The position numbers and the translations under genes are program-made. DNA of 64,000 nt from Budorcas taxicolor (lineage: Eukaryota > Chordata > Mammalia > Artiodactyla > Bovidae): assembly GCF_023091745.1 (NCBI RefSeq), contig NC_068912.1, positions 73,457,067 to 73,521,066 of the forward strand. Direction: 5' to 3'. Under the pieces are notes generated by a model. That model searched no databases. It worked only from the letters and a program-made list of their open reading frames with translations, and was not told the origin of the DNA. Below are positions 61,432 to 64,000 of this stretch, piece after piece (positions within the stretch are counted from its first letter, which is position 1; each line of letters begins with the position of its first letter).

Positions 61432-61642
61432 GGGCTTCACTTATAGCTTAGTTGGTAAAGAATTTGCATGCAATACAGGAGACCCGGGTTCGATTCCTGG
61501 GTTAGGAAGATCCCCTGGAGAAGGGAATGGCAAGCCACTCCAATATTCTTGCCTGGAGAATCCCATGGACAGAGGAGCCTGCCAGACTACAGTTCACGGG
61601 GTCACAAGAGTTGGGCATGACTTGGCGACTAAACCACCACCA
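61432..61642 (+). mobile_element. Bov-tA SINE
   Basis: A full-length forward copy beginning GGGCTTCAC. Its tRNA-like B box (GGTTCGATTCC) is intact. It ends in 'cgactaaaccaccacca', followed by a short ATATATA. Confidence 0.95.
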
Positions 61643-62384
61643 TATATATACAGGGAAATTGTGTGGTAATGAGATGTGTCATATGCATGACTGAACACTT
61701 GTCTTTCACGAAGCTTAGTTCAAACAAGAAGGCTATAGGTTCGCCATAGCCATTTTGTGTTTTCTGTATGTGTTTTATCATGGCCATCACTACTATGATC
61801 TCATGAATTGCAGGTTAGAAATTATCTATTTCTGGATTTCCTGAATTTTATCTCTTCTTCCAAATTTCTTGATTCTGTGCTATTGATGTTGTGAAGTCTT
61901 TATTTGATTGAAGTGAGAAATAAACATTTCAGACCCTTCCTCTGATGTTTTTATTGTCACTATCCCCTTACCAGACAAAAGAATATTTATTTGTAATATC
62001 CTGTACACGTGTAGTATCCTGTACACATGCAGTTATTTTTCTAATAAGTTACTTTGGATTGTTTGTGTCCCTTTATTGTAGAAACCATTTTTTAGAGTCC
62101 TTCCATGCTCTTTTGCATTAAGAGTTTGTACCTGTCACCAAATTCCTCTTTCTGCTCCCCATTTTAATTAAAATATTTAGCAGAGGTTTTTTCATTTGAA
62201 ATCACTTTGATTGACCTTTACCTGATTTCATTTCAAAGTTAGTTTTGAACTCTCTCATAAGTATTTTCTTCCAATCAAAAATCTGTAATTAATTATTTTC
62301 TCACTAAAACTATTCAACCAGATTTCTTAATAAGTTTTATTAAGTTACTAATGTAAATGTTCCATATTTATGTTAAAAACACAA

Positions 62385-62905
62385 CCCTTACTAATTCAGT
62401 AAGTATTTACTAAGAGCCTAACATGTGCCAGAACTTAGGATAAGGCATTGAACAAAACAGACAAAAGCTTCCTTCTTTGTAGAGCTTTTATTTCTGTAAG
62501 GAAGGTGGACTATAATTAATAAATAACAAATCACATAGTACATTAGATGATTAGATTAGATGGGGAAAAAATTTCAGCCCAGTAGAAAGGATTTGGAATG
62601 CTGAAGCAGAAAAGATGATTTTGCAAATTAAATATGGGTGTCAGAGTAGCCTCACTGAGAAGGTGACATTTGAACAAAAATGTGAAGATGGACAGGGAGT
62701 CATCCTCACAGCAACTGATGGCAGGACCAAGCCCAGCAGGGGGCAGCAGCCAGTGCAACATCACTGGTACAGAAGAGGCGGGGAGGCCACTGTGGCTGGA
62801 GGAGAGGGAGCACCGCAGAGAGAGGCGAGAAAATCAGACCCGGGAAAACCCAGAGCAGGCCAGATCACGAAGTTTTAGGCTATTGTGAAGATTTTACATT
62901 TCTTC
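62385..62905 (-). mobile_element. L2 LINE 3' end, long fragment
   Basis: Reverse of the L2 3' UTR: 'taacatgtgccagaacttag', 'ggcattgaacaaaacagac', 'aaggtgacatttgaacaaaa', 'actgtggctggaggagaggg', 'caggccagatcacgaagttt'. Both short reading frames over 62615-62888 are chance frames in the GC-richer part of this L2. Confidence 0.8.
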
Positions 62906-63184
62906 TTTCAGAAGATTGGGCAGGATAGTGACTCTTAATCAGTGTCCTGGAAAATGGCTGGGTCCCAGCTCCATGATCCTTCTCCTCCTGTCAGAAATTT
63001 CTCAGGGTAGAATATCACTATGAAAAGAATAACTTGATTTTTCAACTGATTGCTTTTCTTAGCTCCAACATCTTTGTGGTGAGAGTGAGGGAGTGAGAAA
63101 AAGGAAAAAGAAAGAAAGTCGTGAAGAACTGAAGAAAACTTGGATAAAGAAGCATGTGTTTCATGTAGCTTTGTGTGATTTACT

Positions 63185-63320
63185 GGGATATATTTTATAT
63201 CATTTAATCTTCAGAACACTAAAATACAAACATTATTTGTTTTCATTTTAACAGAAGAGTAGAATGAAGTTCAGAGAGGTTGAATAAGTTGCCTAAAATC
63301 GCACAGCCAGCAAAGCCTCC
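63185..63320 (-). mobile_element. MIR SINE
   Basis: Reverse: 'tatatcatttaatcttcaga', 'ttcattttaacagaagagta', 'gaggttgaataagttgccta', 'aatcgcacagccagcaaagc', a good MIR core. Confidence 0.8.
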
Positions 63321-63933
63321 TTTAAAATCAAGAGGAGAAAGCAGCATTATTAATTCTGGTAAAAAAATTGCAAGAATATTAATAAAAGATAGGTTAAGAG
63401 CATGTAAGAAAAGATAGAAAATCAGAATATAGAACTTTGTAATGTGTTAGGTCTGTGGTCTCCATCTTATATACATCCAAGATTCAGTTCTAGTTTTAAA
63501 AGGGGAATAAATAAACAAAAACTCAAGGCCAGTCCTATTTTTTGTTACTTCGTCTTTCTAATGCATTCTGCCAGAACCCCAATTCTGTTGTTTTATCCCT
63601 CTCCAGTTTTTTGCACAAGTCTTGCTTCCAGAGTCTGGTTGTATATTTGCTGAGTTGAAATGAAGTGAAGCAATATTCTGCTCTCCACTGGCTCCTTGGG
63701 TCTTTGCCTATCTAAGCAACCCAATTTATTCAGTGCCGCCTATCTCATTAGGCCCTCTGAGTCATGGTTTTCCTGCTCAGACAAAGAACTTTTACTCTGC
63801 TCTTTGGGATTCAAGCATGAGCCTAAGTAAGTGCTGCTTGATTCATGGTTTCCATACAGTGCTCCTCATACCAGATGATTCAGGTTCATGGCTCTCTGCT
63901 TTGTTACACTTTGCCCTATTCTGGTGCATCTCT

Positions 63934-64000
63934 CTTTTTTTTTTTTTAGCTTTTGTGTTATATTGGAATATAGTTGATTAACGACATTGTGTTACTTCAA
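63934..64000 (-). mobile_element. L1 LINE 3' end, cut by window end
   Basis: A T run (63934-63948), then 'attggaatatagttgattaa' and 'cgacattgtgttacttcaa', the reverse of an artiodactyl L1 3' end. It continues past the window. Confidence 0.8.

Larger units (their letters stand above)
15304..64000 (+). other. NEGR1: Downstream intron of NEGR1 (probably intron 3), partial
   Basis: No further exon was recognised in these 48.7 kb, including the second half of Ig domain 2, so the intron extends beyond the window. Stretches over 300 bases with no recognisable element are 15866-16529, 16746-17824, 18061-18706, 26491-27884, 28086-28804, 28966-31004 (one hairpin inside), 34077-35784 (a weak L2 tail at 35650-35705), 35981-36334, 37222-38394, 40377-41014, 41231-43244, 43471-44537, 45678-46584, 48561-49230, 50243-55579 (weak L2-like words at 52075-52125 and 55110-55540), 56876-57860, 57981-58808, 60234-61089, 61643-62384 and 63321-63933. 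They are AT-rich intron-like sequence. Confidence 0.75.

Noticed and set aside
61432..61520. Possible tRNA gene (good B box)
   Set aside because: It is the tRNA-derived head of a Bov-tA; no cloverleaf or acceptor stem is formed.
62615..62888. Two overlapping short frames with a charged, repeat-like protein
   Set aside because: They fall in an L2 3' UTR, without splice, codon or conservation support.
1..64000. CRISPR arrays, phage, bacterial operons or novel defence systems
   Set aside because: Splice signals, SINE/LINE content and intronic composition show ruminant nuclear DNA. Repeats are transposons, not spacer arrays.

Overview
The window is non-coding genomic DNA from a bovid (pecoran ruminant), consistent with cattle, sheep, goat or a close relative. 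Three repeat families point to this. RTE-BovB LINE fragments occur in both orientations, their SINE derivatives (Bov-tA and dimeric Bov-A2) occur many times with recognisable target-site duplications (TSDs), and there is a cetartiodactyl CHR-type SINE. Older mammal-wide repeats (L2, MIR, L1, MaLR/ERVL LTRs, hAT-like DNA transposons) lie between them. Nothing bacterial, no CRISPR array, and no intact protein gene are visible.

The only gene sequence I can support is one 126-bp exon at 15178..15303 (+). It encodes the first half of the second Ig domain of NEGR1 (neuronal growth regulator 1, an IgLON GPI-anchored cell-adhesion protein). It has a good acceptor and donor and is phase 1 at both ends. 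The rest of the window reads as the two large flanking introns.

Layout: 1-15 kb is the upstream intron, with Bov-tA, Bov-A2, L2 and MIR copies, a 1.46-kb 5'-truncated BovB (10329..11784, +) and a tandem pair of Bov-A2 elements sharing three copies of one 11-bp target sequence. 15-24 kb holds the exon, an inverted BovB (18707..19822, -), a CHR SINE, and an ERVL-like LTR split by a second LTR. 24-34 kb is L1, hAT-like and L2 sequence with a third and fourth LTR. 34-49 kb is sparse intron with SINEs, a 61-bp direct repeat and an MLT1-like LTR split by an L1. 49-50 kb is a BovB whose two halves face opposite ways between one pair of TSDs, a twin-priming footprint. 50-64 kb is mostly featureless intron, with a BovB inserted into a Bov-tA (12-bp TSD), more SINEs, an L2 and the start of an L1.

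I found no previously undescribed functional system. The most informative signals are structural: nested and twin-primed retrotransposition records, and an inverted BovB pair lying almost symmetrically (about 3.4 kb each side) around the NEGR1 exon. All repeat family names are from recognition by eye, without a database search. Boundaries are approximate unless a TSD is stated.
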